Positions 8,945 through 17,424 of a DNA stretch of 64,000 bases are shown one piece after another; the first letter of the stretch is position 1; each line of letters opens with the position of its first letter. The DNA is from Pirellulaceae bacterium. GTDB taxonomy: Bacteria; Planctomycetota; Planctomycetia; Pirellulales; Pirellulaceae. The stretch covers positions 1,019,621 to 1,083,620 of the forward strand of contig JAHBXS010000002.1 of the NCBI GenBank assembly GCA_019636375.1. Reading direction: 5' to 3'. The notes beneath the pieces are model-generated. The model had not been told where the DNA came from. It saw only the letters and a program-made list of their open reading frames with translations, and made no database searches. A program made the position numbers and the translations under genes.

Positions 8945-10378
8945 ATGTCTGGAGATATACCAAAATTTCCGCCTCAGGACAGTCGCAATTATCAAAAAGT
9001 TGTGGATGTATTTCTATCGGGTAAGGGCCTACCCTTTGCCGAGATTCTCTCGGCTGAGCGTATCGAACGAGTCTTCCGAAAACACAGAGCGTTGTTTGGC
9101 CTGCATGGCATTTACTCGACAGCCATTGTGGTTTGGGCCTTTCTCTCGCAAGTCCTAAGAGATGGCAAGGAGGCTTCGTGCCAATCAGCGGTGGCACGCG
9201 TCGTCAGCTACTGTGAGCTACAAGGGCTAGACGTACCGACGGAAGACACCGGCGATTACTGCAAAGCTCGCGCTAAACTATCAGGCGCGGCATTACGTGA
9301 CCTCAGCGGCGAAATAGCCGAAGAGCTGGAACAAGCGGCTGAGCCGTCTTGGCTGTGGAAAGGAGTCCATCACGCCAAACTCGTCGATGGCTTTACCTTC
9401 ACGATGCCTGATACACCGGAGAACCAAGCCATGTACCCCCATCCAAAATCACAAACACCCGGAGTCGGTTTGCCCATTGCTCGCGCCGTAGCCATTATCT
9501 CATTGGCAACTGCCACAGTAATGGACATGGAATTCGGGCCGTACCAAGGCAAAGAAACAGGCGAATCTGCCTTACTGAGGAAGATTCTTGATTCGTTTGC
9601 AGAAGGAGATATTGCCGTGATGGACCGGTACTATTGTTCGTTTATGATGATCGCGTTGCTGCATTGTCAAGGAATCCAGACCTGTGCCCGCAAGCATCAC
9701 CGGCGTCATAAGACCGATTTCCGACGTGGCAAGAGACTCGGCAAGAACGACCACCTCATCGTGTGGACTCGACCAGAAAAGCCCAGTTGGATGGACGAGG
9801 CAACGTATGCAATGATTCCGGAAACACTGACTTTGCGCGAGTTGCGTTTTCAGATTGTCGAGCCTGGTCGTCGTACACAAACCATCGAAATCATCACAAC
9901 ACTGACGAATCCCGAGCAGCATACCGTCGAAGACATTGCCGAATTGTATGGATTTCGCTGGAATTCGGAATTGGACATCCGTAGCATCAAGTCCAATCTG
10001 AATCTGGCTCATGTTCGCTGCAAAAAACCTGAAATGATCTATCGAGAAGTCTGGACGACGATTCTCGGCTACAACCTCATTCGCACAACTGCTGCTGGAG
10101 CTGCTCTGCTCCACCACAAACAGCCGCGCCAAATAAGTTTTACCAGCACCTGCCAATACGTGCTGGCATCGTGGATGCAATTGTCTCTCGCGATCATTGA
10201 TCCTGCGCGACTCGATGGCTACTTGAGGCTGATGCTCAAACAGATCGCGGCCTGCGAGGTCGCCAATCGCCCAGGCAGGCTAGAGCCACGTGTATTGAAA
10301 CGAAGGCGACACGGCTATAAACTTATGCAGAAACACAGGCAGGTATTGCGCAATGAATTGCGAAAAACGTGTACATAA
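8945..10378 (+). CDS. IS4-family transposase
   Basis: 477 residues, DDE-type. An N-terminal helical domain (residues 1-140) with QSAVARVVSYCELQG and YCKARAKLS is followed by the catalytic core: first Asp in KLVDGFTFTMPDTPENQ (about 148), second Asp in IAVMDRYYCSF (about 226), and the IS4 signature Y-(2)-R-(3)-E-(6)-K in YGFRWNSELDIRSIK (about 336-350) giving the catalytic Glu. The basic C-terminus is typical. The gene fills the IS. The frame is intact. Confidence 0.92.
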   Translation: MSGDIPKFPPQDSRNYQKVVDVFLSGKGLPFAEILSAERIERVFRKHRALFGLHGIYSTAIVVWAFLSQVLRDGKEASCQSAVARVVSYCELQGLDVPTEDTGDYCKARAKLSGAALRDLSGEIAEELEQAAEPSWLWKGVHHAKLVDGFTFTMPDTPENQAMYPHPKSQTPGVGLPIARAVAIISLATATVMDMEFGPYQGKETGESALLRKILDSFAEGDIAVMDRYYCSFMMIALLHCQGIQTCARKHHRRHKTDFRRGKRLGKNDHLIVWTRPEKPSWMDEATYAMIPETLTLRELRFQIVEPGRRTQTIEIITTLTNPEQHTVEDIAELYGFRWNSELDIRSIKSNLNLAHVRCKKPEMIYREVWTTILGYNLIRTTAAGAALLHHKQPRQISFTSTCQYVLASWMQLSLAIIDPARLDGYLRLMLKQIAACEVANRPGRLEPRVLKRRRHGYKLMQKHRQVLRNELRKTCT

Positions 10379-10460
10379 GACAACTTAAAACCCGACAGTG
10401 CCATTCGGGTCTGACCCCTTTTGGGATAGGCTCTTCGCCGCCGGTTCGCATCTACCTTAA

Positions 10461-11972
10461 TCACCGGTTTCCATCAACGAGATCGAGGGAAACTTCCGAA
10501 TTCCATTCGGCAAGCACCTGGATTCTTGTTTGACCAACAGGCTCACTTTCACCCTTACGCCGAATGGGCCTCTCCTCACAAGTAAACCGAGCCTCAATGA
10601 CTGAATCTACGGATCGTTCGTTCCAGTAATCCACATGATACGCCAATAATCGTGCATTCACTTCGATAAAAACGGCGGGCTGCTGGTCGGTGAACCGCTG
10701 CTTCCACTCGTTGAGGCTCCAAAAGTAGCGTCGGCGAAATTGCGAATTTTCACGCTGGAAGGCCGAAGTTGTTGACGGCATAGTGCGTGACGCAGCAAAC
10801 AAATTGATCGAATCACCGCCAAGCGTGTCTCCCCGAAACTCGAAACGGGGGCTCGAGCGCGGCACATCCGAAAGCCTTTTGAACTCTTGAACAAACATCG
10901 TGCCGCAACCCAATGAATAGAGACTTCGATAACCTAATCGTTCAAAGGCTGCAGGCCAGATTCCCATGAGATGAATCAAGATCAAATACATCAGCATCCC
11001 GCCAGTAATTAAACGCCTCGGCAACGCCAACCAGCGATCGCGATGTTTGTTCCTGCGGGAAACTTGCCGTGTGCCATAAAACTGCCCTCCCCAAGTCTCC
11101 CTCGGGACGAAGACCAACCAAGCGATCACACCCACCAGCGGCAAAATACCCACCGTCAACGTCAAACATTGGCCAACGTGCACCAGAAAAAAACTACCCG
11201 TAGCGAACCCTCGCCAAAATTCGGTTCGCCAAGGCGAAAAGACCAACAGCGGGGTGGCCAACTCCAATATCAACACTCCCCAAGTCAAAATTTGCAAGGT
11301 CCATTCCGGCCAAGTGCTAACCCAGCCGCCAAGCCCTCGGACGACCATGTTTGCCTGCAGCCACTCACCCAGCGCCGCTCCCGAAAACCAATCACCATTC
11401 AACTTAGCGATCCCGGCAAACCAAAAGAAAGCCACAACCTGCAGCATTATTCCCACCGTGGCAATCCCGAGCACTTCATGAGGCTGCTCACCTTGCCGAC
11501 GTGCAATCCGCGAATCAATGCTCCACACGTAGCCGCATGGCAAAAACAAACACCATGCCAACAGACAACGCAATGCAACATCCCCCTCCGTCGTGAGCCA
11601 AGGGTTCCGCATTTGCAACGACCACACCAAAACCAAACAAGCGAACGTCGCCAGACGAGTCCATAAACCAAACAGGAAGGCAATTGCAAATACGAGATGC
11701 ACGACCATCAACGTTTGCACAAACCATAAGTCGCCGCTGATAGAATACAGCGTCCAGGCTCGCTCAAAACCAGTTGCATCCAATAACTGACGGTGCAACT
11801 CACTCGGCAAAATCCCTCGGTCAGAAAAAAACTCGCCAGCCACGGCAATGCAGTTCACCAGTTGAACGATCATCACTAGGGCCAACCCGATTCGTAGCGC
11901 CGCCAGAGCGCGGATGTCGATGCCAAAAATGGGCTCGACTTTTTGCCGAATTTTTGAAAGGTCTAGATTCAC
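10461..11972 (-). CDS. HTTM-domain membrane protein
   Basis: 503 residues. The first about 320 residues carry 8 or so hydrophobic segments and the features of HTTM proteins (distant relatives of vitamin K-dependent gamma-carboxylase): LAALRIGLALVMIVQLV, FFSDRGILPSE, LWTRLATFACLVLVWSLQMRN, and FWFAGIAKLNGDWF. The last about 180 residues are a soluble domain (RSLYSLGCGTMFVQEFKR onward) rich in charged residues that HTTM proteins often have. Function is unknown; members are proposed to be membrane enzymes or lipid-associated. It starts with GTG at 11972 with a poor SD. Immediately after the IS-carrying element, whose outer arm ends 28 bp past the stop. Confidence 0.82.
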   Translation of the reverse strand: MNLDLSKIRQKVEPIFGIDIRALAALRIGLALVMIVQLVNCIAVAGEFFSDRGILPSELHRQLLDATGFERAWTLYSISGDLWFVQTLMVVHLVFAIAFLFGLWTRLATFACLVLVWSLQMRNPWLTTEGDVALRCLLAWCLFLPCGYVWSIDSRIARRQGEQPHEVLGIATVGIMLQVVAFFWFAGIAKLNGDWFSGAALGEWLQANMVVRGLGGWVSTWPEWTLQILTWGVLILELATPLLVFSPWRTEFWRGFATGSFFLVHVGQCLTLTVGILPLVGVIAWLVFVPRETWGGQFYGTRQVSRRNKHRDRWLALPRRLITGGMLMYLILIHLMGIWPAAFERLGYRSLYSLGCGTMFVQEFKRLSDVPRSSPRFEFRGDTLGGDSINLFAASRTMPSTTSAFQRENSQFRRRYFWSLNEWKQRFTDQQPAVFIEVNARLLAYHVDYWNERSVDSVIEARFTCEERPIRRKGESEPVGQTRIQVLAEWNSEVSLDLVDGNR

Positions 11973-12455
11973 GGCGTGTTACTGGACCGAAATCAAAACC
12001 GTCGGGTGGCACTGACTTAAAGGCGGAAAGTCAAGAATCCTTCAGCCATGAACGCCTAAGAAAATAGTCGTTGTTGGTTGATTTTGCCTGAGTTTGCCTG
12101 CTGCTGTCCGTTTAGCCTGCCCGATAATCTCGCTCGGCAAGGGGGAGTTGAAAAATGTGGAGGTCTAACGCTGTCCGGTCTCCACATTGAAGAGCAGACA
12201 CAAAGTGCATCGTCTGCCTTTTCTTCGGGAGATGTATTAAGAATACTTCAAATTCAGGTTGACGCCAAGGGAATTCCCTTGACCGCGACCTAAAATTGTA
12301 ACCGTTCACGGTATCGTCGTTTGAACTTGACGAATTCTCGCTTTTAGCGAATCGTATAGCCAAGCGAATTGCCGAGAAAAACTACTTCGGTGCGTCCGCC
12401 TTTTCACGTCGTGAAATGCTACGTGGCCGTTCACTCCATGAACGGTTTCCTAAAA
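11973..12455. other. intergenic region with hairpin and palindrome
   Basis: 483 bp between the GH57 stop and the HTTM start. It holds the putative terminator 12151-12188 and a perfect 16-bp palindrome, CAAGGGAATTCCCTTG, at 12266-12281. No gene is supported. Confidence 0.55.
12151..12188 (-). terminator. putative terminator for the glucan cluster
   Basis: On the minus strand AATGTGGAG (12188-12180) pairs with CTCCACATT (12162-12154) across a 17-base loop, and runs into TTT(T). It is 268 bp past the GH57 stop, so it could instead be a leader hairpin of the HTTM gene. Confidence 0.45.
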
Positions 12456-14633
12456 TCAAAACGCTGCCAACGTTTCCCAGCGGCCCGAAAAAGGATTGGT
12501 TTCTTTGCGACATCCCAATTCCAGATGTATGAACGTAGACCATTGACCTGCGGAATCGGCTTCGATCAACCAATGTGGTTGAACGACAACCGATTGATGG
12601 ACAAGCTCAAAACCCGATTCTGATTTGCTAACAGCCTGGATGGGAAACGTCCAAAATCCTTGCGATTCCTGACACCGCAACGCAACATGCAACCCCAGCC
12701 ATTCGTCATGAAGTTGCAATTCTGCTTCACCATCCAAGTCCAACGCAGCACCCAACTGACCAAATCGATTCCCCGCTCCGTTGCAATAGTACCGATCGTC
12801 TTGGCCGTCTGGCATTCCGGCAAAGTTGAACTCAACGCCAAACCGCCATCGCGAATTAGCTGGCAAACCGGAAAGGAGATAGGCGATTTCCAGCGTGTCA
12901 CTTCCGGCATTCAGAGTCACCCCTTTGGTAACTTGAACGGGATGGCCTGCTACCAATCCGTTCCGAGTTAGCATCACTTGAATCCGGTCCGGGTTTCGTC
13001 GTACCGTCGCCTGATACTGCCCCTGAGAAAAATCTCCCAGCTCAACGGCAGTTCCATTCCGCACGCGTTCGTGGGTTTCATCGGCTCCCCAAAAATGATC
13101 GACCAGCGACTTGCGTGTTCGCACATCGGTTTGCAAAAACGAATCTAAGTCGTCCCGCTTGAGGACCACTCGATCGTGAATGCTGGCGGCACCCTGGTTG
13201 GCCTGTTCCGAATTGGCTTGCAGAATCTTTTGGTGATAGGCTTCGCGACGCCGCTGCATCGTCGCCAATAAGTTGTGACCGTTTTTGCGGACATCCAGCT
13301 CATAGATTTCACCGCCATGATCGGGGGCGATCCAAATTGCTAATTGATCATTCGCCAATTGGACTTCCATATCGCCGTCAAAGTTGTAATCGCTCACCGT
13401 CGCTTCGACCCAGGGCGACTCGCCATGTGACCAGACCAACAAGGCGTTTTCGGCGGCGATCAAGTTCTGATAAACGGCATTTCGCAAGTGGGGAAGGTAA
13501 ACTCCTCCAAACGCCCCGTGCCAGTAACTGCAATTGCATTGACCCTGGTAAAGCCACTGCCGTGCCTGCCGAAGAATGTCTCCTGGGCAGCCTGCCGCAG
13601 TCGCTTCCTCGAGCATCCGACTGACGACCATCATCCGGGCGTACATTTCATTGGATTCGGGATACTTGACTTTGAAATTCCGCCAGTAGCCGCCGCGAAT
13701 GAAATTTTTCAATTCATCCCAACGTGAATCGTGTTCAAGGTCATGAATCAAATTCTGTTGCACGATTTGCCGCTCGACAGGCAGCGCCCATTCGGTCATT
13801 TCGCGGTAACTGGCGTCGGGGAGATAGATTTTTCCTGCGGGAGGAAGCTGCTCAACGGCCTCGGCCATCGTTACCGTTTTCAACCAATCAGAATTTTGCG
13901 CCAAGGCATCAAAAAAAGCTCGCAGCCAACCGTTTTCATAAACGTGCTTTTTGGTTTCCGGCCAAGTCCCAAATTTTTCGCCGTCATCGCCAAACGTGAC
14001 CAGACAACCCGGATATCGCTGTCCCAACTCATGGCAGTAGGCGATGGTCTCCAAGGGATCGCGAAACGGAATCAAGTACCGCAATTTTTCGCTCCCCGGA
14101 AACACTCGCAAGAGTGCTCCTTGATCTTCCGTCACGTAATAACCATGCAATTGATCATCGGTTAAACCGGCGCAGCGAAAATGAAAGTCATCGAGCACGG
14201 TGTACTGAATTCCTGCTGCCGCCACATCACTCGTCAACGACGATTCCCAAATCCGCTCAGGCATCCACATTCCATGAACCTTGGTCGCCAATCTCCTTTC
14301 AAGCCAGCGGGTAAACGAGGTGATCTGGCCCACGCGATCGCGAGACGGGATCATCGTGAGAATCGGCTCGTAGAATGCTCCTCCGACGATCTCCACGCGA
14401 CCCTGCGACGCCAAGTCCGCTAAGCGGTCCAAATATTCTGGGTGATGCTCATCGAGCCACTGCATCAAACAGCCACTCGTATGCAGTGAGATTTTCAGCG
14501 ACGTGTAGGGTTCGAAGACTTCCAAAAACGGCAAATAACTATCTTCGTATGCCTGCGCAAAAACGTTGTCAAAATTGCCAATCGGTTGGTGGTTATGCAG
14601 CACCAAACACAAGTTGACCAGTCCCCTACTCAT
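12456..14633 (-). CDS. GH57 family alpha-glucan enzyme (4-alpha-glucanotransferase/alpha-amylase type)
   Basis: 725 residues, cytoplasmic (no signal peptide). The N-terminal GH57 barrel opens with LCLVLHNHQPIGNFD; the putative nucleophile is the Glu in VGGAFYEPILTMIP (about 86), and the putative acid/base Asp is in LVTFGDDGEKFGTWP (about 220). A DUF1925-like helical domain and a beta-rich DUF1926-like C-terminus (residues about 420-725) follow, as in 4-alpha-glucanotransferase of Thermococcus. Enzymes of this type transfer or hydrolyse alpha-1,4-glucan. GAGGAAAGC precedes the ATG. It lies downstream of glgA and the GalT-like gene in the same direction, so a glycogen/maltodextrin role is likely. 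Transferase versus hydrolase activity cannot be decided here. Confidence 0.9.
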   Translation of the reverse strand: MSRGLVNLCLVLHNHQPIGNFDNVFAQAYEDSYLPFLEVFEPYTSLKISLHTSGCLMQWLDEHHPEYLDRLADLASQGRVEIVGGAFYEPILTMIPSRDRVGQITSFTRWLERRLATKVHGMWMPERIWESSLTSDVAAAGIQYTVLDDFHFRCAGLTDDQLHGYYVTEDQGALLRVFPGSEKLRYLIPFRDPLETIAYCHELGQRYPGCLVTFGDDGEKFGTWPETKKHVYENGWLRAFFDALAQNSDWLKTVTMAEAVEQLPPAGKIYLPDASYREMTEWALPVERQIVQQNLIHDLEHDSRWDELKNFIRGGYWRNFKVKYPESNEMYARMMVVSRMLEEATAAGCPGDILRQARQWLYQGQCNCSYWHGAFGGVYLPHLRNAVYQNLIAAENALLVWSHGESPWVEATVSDYNFDGDMEVQLANDQLAIWIAPDHGGEIYELDVRKNGHNLLATMQRRREAYHQKILQANSEQANQGAASIHDRVVLKRDDLDSFLQTDVRTRKSLVDHFWGADETHERVRNGTAVELGDFSQGQYQATVRRNPDRIQVMLTRNGLVAGHPVQVTKGVTLNAGSDTLEIAYLLSGLPANSRWRFGVEFNFAGMPDGQDDRYYCNGAGNRFGQLGAALDLDGEAELQLHDEWLGLHVALRCQESQGFWTFPIQAVSKSESGFELVHQSVVVQPHWLIEADSAGQWSTFIHLELGCRKETNPFSGRWETLAAF

Positions 14634-14802
14634 TCAAGCTTTCCTCAAAATTCCTTGCACCGATAAAAACTCGCCTTGCAAACCAACCGCTATCTTTTGA
14701 CAAGCGGGAGGTTTCGTCAAGCTCAAATCAAAACCGGTCATCGACAAACTTCACCCAAACCCCGCAACCTCAATCGTATGCGATCTATGAATTCACTCAT
14801 TA

Positions 14803-15792
14803 TCAAACTCGCAACTGCCGTGCTGCCGTTTCAGGGGCGACCGGGTTCACCCAAATATCGGTCCCCATCTCATAGCCCGCCGTTTTGGAAACGCGGGGGA
14901 CGATTTCAATCAACCAATGATCCGTCGCTCGATGTGCGAAAGGGAGTTGATGCAGCATCCAGTTGTAGGCAGGTTTACCTAATAAACGCTCGATCCGTTC
15001 GACGTAATACTGACTCAATTCAGCCACCTGTCCCCGTTGCTCCTCGGAAATCTCCCAAAAGGGTATTGCAGAATCACGCGGGACGATCCATACCTGAAAT
15101 GCCATCCGACTGGCGAACGGACAAACCATCACAAAATCTTCCGTCTCCCGAACCAAGCGCACTCGCCGCTCTTGCTCAAATTCGAGAATTTCGGCCATCA
15201 GCGAATTGCTCGGCGATCCTGTTGTCAAAAAACGTTTCGCGCGCCCCTCCAAAGCGGATGTCGTTACCGGCGAACCGATCATTTGAAAGTGAATGTGGGC
15301 GATTGAGGCCCCCGCATCATAACGACAATTCACAAACAACATCGCATGAGCGACCTCACGCTGCGCCTCTTTTTCAGCCAATCGCAATTGTGCGGCACGG
15401 AGTCCCGTGGCGAATTCACACGGAGTCAGCTCCGACAAACTGTAAAGATGTCTCGGTGTTGGAATCACCAGTTCTTGATCCCCGGGCTGCGTCGAACGAC
15501 GGAAGGGACCGATCTGTTCAGAAATCGCTTCAACCCCCGCGACATAAGTCGGATACTTGTTGGGGATCACGCGCGCCAACCAGGATTTTTCGCTATCACC
15601 GGAGATCATTTGTGCGGCTTGATCGAGGGCCAGAATCGTTGGCGGAGTTTCTTGCTCATTGCCCGAACAAAAGGGACAGATCAACTGCTTGAAGCTTTGC
15701 TCAATCGGTACGAATTCGATGGGGCGCTCGCGACGGATCTCCGAGATGGCCGTCCAGACATCGAAAACCGGATCATACCGCAAATCAGACAT
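14803..15792 (-). CDS. GalT-like nucleotidyltransferase (galactose-1-P uridylyltransferase / ADP-glucose phosphorylase family)
   Basis: 329 residues from the ATG at 15792 (MSDLRYDPV); the frame extends upstream but that part overlaps glgA. Zn-type CPFC at residues 39-42, VIPTPRHLYSLSEL where the His corresponds to a GalT metal ligand, and the HIT-superfamily active site AHIHFQ (about 165-170), in which the central His forms the nucleotidyl intermediate. GASxxHxHxQ is closer to plant-type ADP-glucose phosphorylase than to the HPHGQ of Leloir GalT. The reaction is exchange of a nucleoside monophosphate between sugar phosphates or phosphate. It overlaps the end of glgA by 8 bp (15785-15792), so the two are translationally linked. 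No galK, galE or glgC is nearby. Confidence 0.85.
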   Translation of the reverse strand: MSDLRYDPVFDVWTAISEIRRERPIEFVPIEQSFKQLICPFCSGNEQETPPTILALDQAAQMISGDSEKSWLARVIPNKYPTYVAGVEAISEQIGPFRRSTQPGDQELVIPTPRHLYSLSELTPCEFATGLRAAQLRLAEKEAQREVAHAMLFVNCRYDAGASIAHIHFQMIGSPVTTSALEGRAKRFLTTGSPSNSLMAEILEFEQERRVRLVRETEDFVMVCPFASRMAFQVWIVPRDSAIPFWEISEEQRGQVAELSQYYVERIERLLGKPAYNWMLHQLPFAHRATDHWLIEIVPRVSKTAGYEMGTDIWVNPVAPETAARQLRV

Positions 15793-17278
15793 GTTGGCGT
15801 TCCGCTCGAAACAGGACCGCCGTACGCTCGTACAGTTCGGCGTACTGCCGCGCACTCTGCCCCCACGACCAATCGGCATTCATCCCGTTTTCTACGAGCT
15901 GAGCCCACACATCAGGTTGGGATTGATAGGTCCAAACGGCACGGGCCAGGGATTGCTCCAATGCTTGAGGCAAAAAAGCGTTGAACGAAAATCCGTTCGC
16001 TACGCCTTGCGCAATGGCTGTTTCGCTGGCGTCAATCACCGTATCCGCCAACCCCCCCGTGCGCCGCACCACGGGAACCGTACCGTAAGCCATGCTGTAC
16101 ATCTGGTTCAAACCGCATGGCTCATACTGACTAGGCATTAAAAACAAATCTGATCCTGCCTCGATCAAATGGGCCAAGGGGTTCGAGAACTCCAGGCTAA
16201 CTCCCAACTTCCCCGCATGAGCACTTCGCAAAGATGCCAGTGCCGATTCAAATTCCGGTTGACCCGTCCCTAAGACGACCCATTGAGCGTCAATCGTCTC
16301 CAACCAGTGTTGCATCACGGGTAGAATCAAACTCCACCCCTTCTGACTGGCCATCCGGCCCACGATTCCAATCACGGGAACTTTCGGATCGACTCGCAGC
16401 CCCATTTGAGTTTGCAATGTCGCCTTGTTCTTCGCCTTCCCTTCACGCCAGTTTTCGACGCCGTAGTTCATCGACAAATGCGGATCGACTCGCGGGTTCC
16501 AGACCTGGGTATCAATTCCATTCAAGATGCCCGACAAAACCCCCGCACGATGTTGCAAGGCCCCTTCCAATCCATACCCCTGCTCGGCCGTCTGAATTTC
16601 AAGTGCATAGGTCGGGCTCACCGTGTTGATCGCATCGGCAAAAGCGATTCCCGATTTGAGCAAATTCAACTGCCCAAAAAATTCCATCTGCCGCCAGTTG
16701 AAATATTTCCAGTCCAAACCGGTCAGCAACATGTCCCAATGCCAAAACCGTCCTTGATAGGCCAAGTTGTGAATCGTCAGCACCGAAGCGATGTTCTCAT
16801 ACGGTTCCGTCGAATCCAATTCGCATCTGAGGTAGGCCGGCAACAGAGCCGTCTGCCAGTCGTTGGCATGGATCAAATCGATTTCCAAATCGAGTAATCG
16901 AATTACCTCCAACACCGCGCGGCAGAAAAACACGAATCGCTCGCAGTTGTCAGAATAGTCTCCGCCGTTTTCTCCATACAACTGATCGCGATCAAAGTAA
17001 TGCTCGTTTTCTACCAGGTAGACAACGACATCGCTGTCAGGCAAGCGACTTTCGAGCAGCCGCCCGGTCACGAGTTTGGAGCCTACGGGGACGGCAAACT
17101 GAACATCCGTCGCGGTGATCGGGACCGAAGCCCGACGAACGGTGCGGTAAGCGGGGAGGAACACCACCACCTCGTGCCCCAATCGCCGCAACTCGCGAGG
17201 AAGGGTTCCACAGACATCGGCCAGACCGCCGGTTTTGGCAAAAGGTTCGACTTCGCTGGATGCCAACAATATCTTCAT
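15785..17278 (-). CDS. glgA: glycogen synthase (ADP-glucose type)
   Basis: 497 residues from ATG at 17278 (MKILLASSEVEPFAKTGGLADVCGTLPRELR, where KTGGLADV is the ADP-glucose-binding loop); an in-frame start 10 codons upstream is less likely. GT5 family, two Rossmann domains. The C-terminal domain shows PVIGIVGRMASQKGWSL and the E-x7-E motif region DLFLMPSQYEPCGLNQMYSMAYGTVPVVRRTGGLADTV. Length matches the family (about 480). It adds glucose from ADP-glucose (or UDP-glucose) to alpha-1,4-glucan. First gene of the glgA/GalT-like/GH57 cluster. Confidence 0.95.
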   Translation of the reverse strand: MKILLASSEVEPFAKTGGLADVCGTLPRELRRLGHEVVVFLPAYRTVRRASVPITATDVQFAVPVGSKLVTGRLLESRLPDSDVVVYLVENEHYFDRDQLYGENGGDYSDNCERFVFFCRAVLEVIRLLDLEIDLIHANDWQTALLPAYLRCELDSTEPYENIASVLTIHNLAYQGRFWHWDMLLTGLDWKYFNWRQMEFFGQLNLLKSGIAFADAINTVSPTYALEIQTAEQGYGLEGALQHRAGVLSGILNGIDTQVWNPRVDPHLSMNYGVENWREGKAKNKATLQTQMGLRVDPKVPVIGIVGRMASQKGWSLILPVMQHWLETIDAQWVVLGTGQPEFESALASLRSAHAGKLGVSLEFSNPLAHLIEAGSDLFLMPSQYEPCGLNQMYSMAYGTVPVVRRTGGLADTVIDASETAIAQGVANGFSFNAFLPQALEQSLARAVWTYQSQPDVWAQLVENGMNADWSWGQSARQYAELYERTAVLFRAERQHV

Positions 17279-17424
17279 GGCTCTGTCCTGGGGCTCGTCT
17301 TGCTCCACTGGCCGGAACGAAAACCGACAAGTTTATCATCTTGATTCTATCCCAGTCGCGGGCTATCGGAAACCGGATGCTTTTGTGTTCATGCCCTTTT
17401 TGATGGACGTTTTTCAGCTTCTAA

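Larger units (their letters stand above)
8774..10406 (+). mobile_element. complete IS4-family insertion sequence, 1633 bp
   Basis: The ends carry perfect 18-bp inverted repeats: 8774-8791 reads GAATGGCACTGTCGGGTT, and 10389-10406 is its reverse complement. The 11-bp sequence GGGTCTGACCC is found on both sides in direct orientation (8763-8773 and 10407-10417), a target duplication of a length usual for IS4-group elements. One intact transposase gene lies inside. The intact ends, intact frame and perfect duplication point to a recent insertion that may still be active. Confidence 0.88.
8689..10432. repeat. MITE-like 26-bp inverted-repeat element, split by an IS
   Basis: The arms 8689-8714 and 10407-10432 are perfect 26-bp reverse complements (outer end AGCCTATCCC, inner end GGGGTCAGACCC). 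Removing the IS and one copy of its 11-bp duplication leaves an element of about 100 bp with no coding capacity: left arm, about 50 bp of core (8715-8762), right arm. The size and termini are those of a miniature inverted-repeat element or REP-type hairpin. Confidence 0.8.

Noticed and set aside
9572..10180. 202-residue minus-strand open frame inside the IS
   Set aside because: It is antisense to the transposase; the transposase has all the IS4 motifs and fills the element.
14803..15792. Standard Leloir galT assignment
   Set aside because: The active-site motif and the glgA overlap suggest a different role; I kept only a family-level call.
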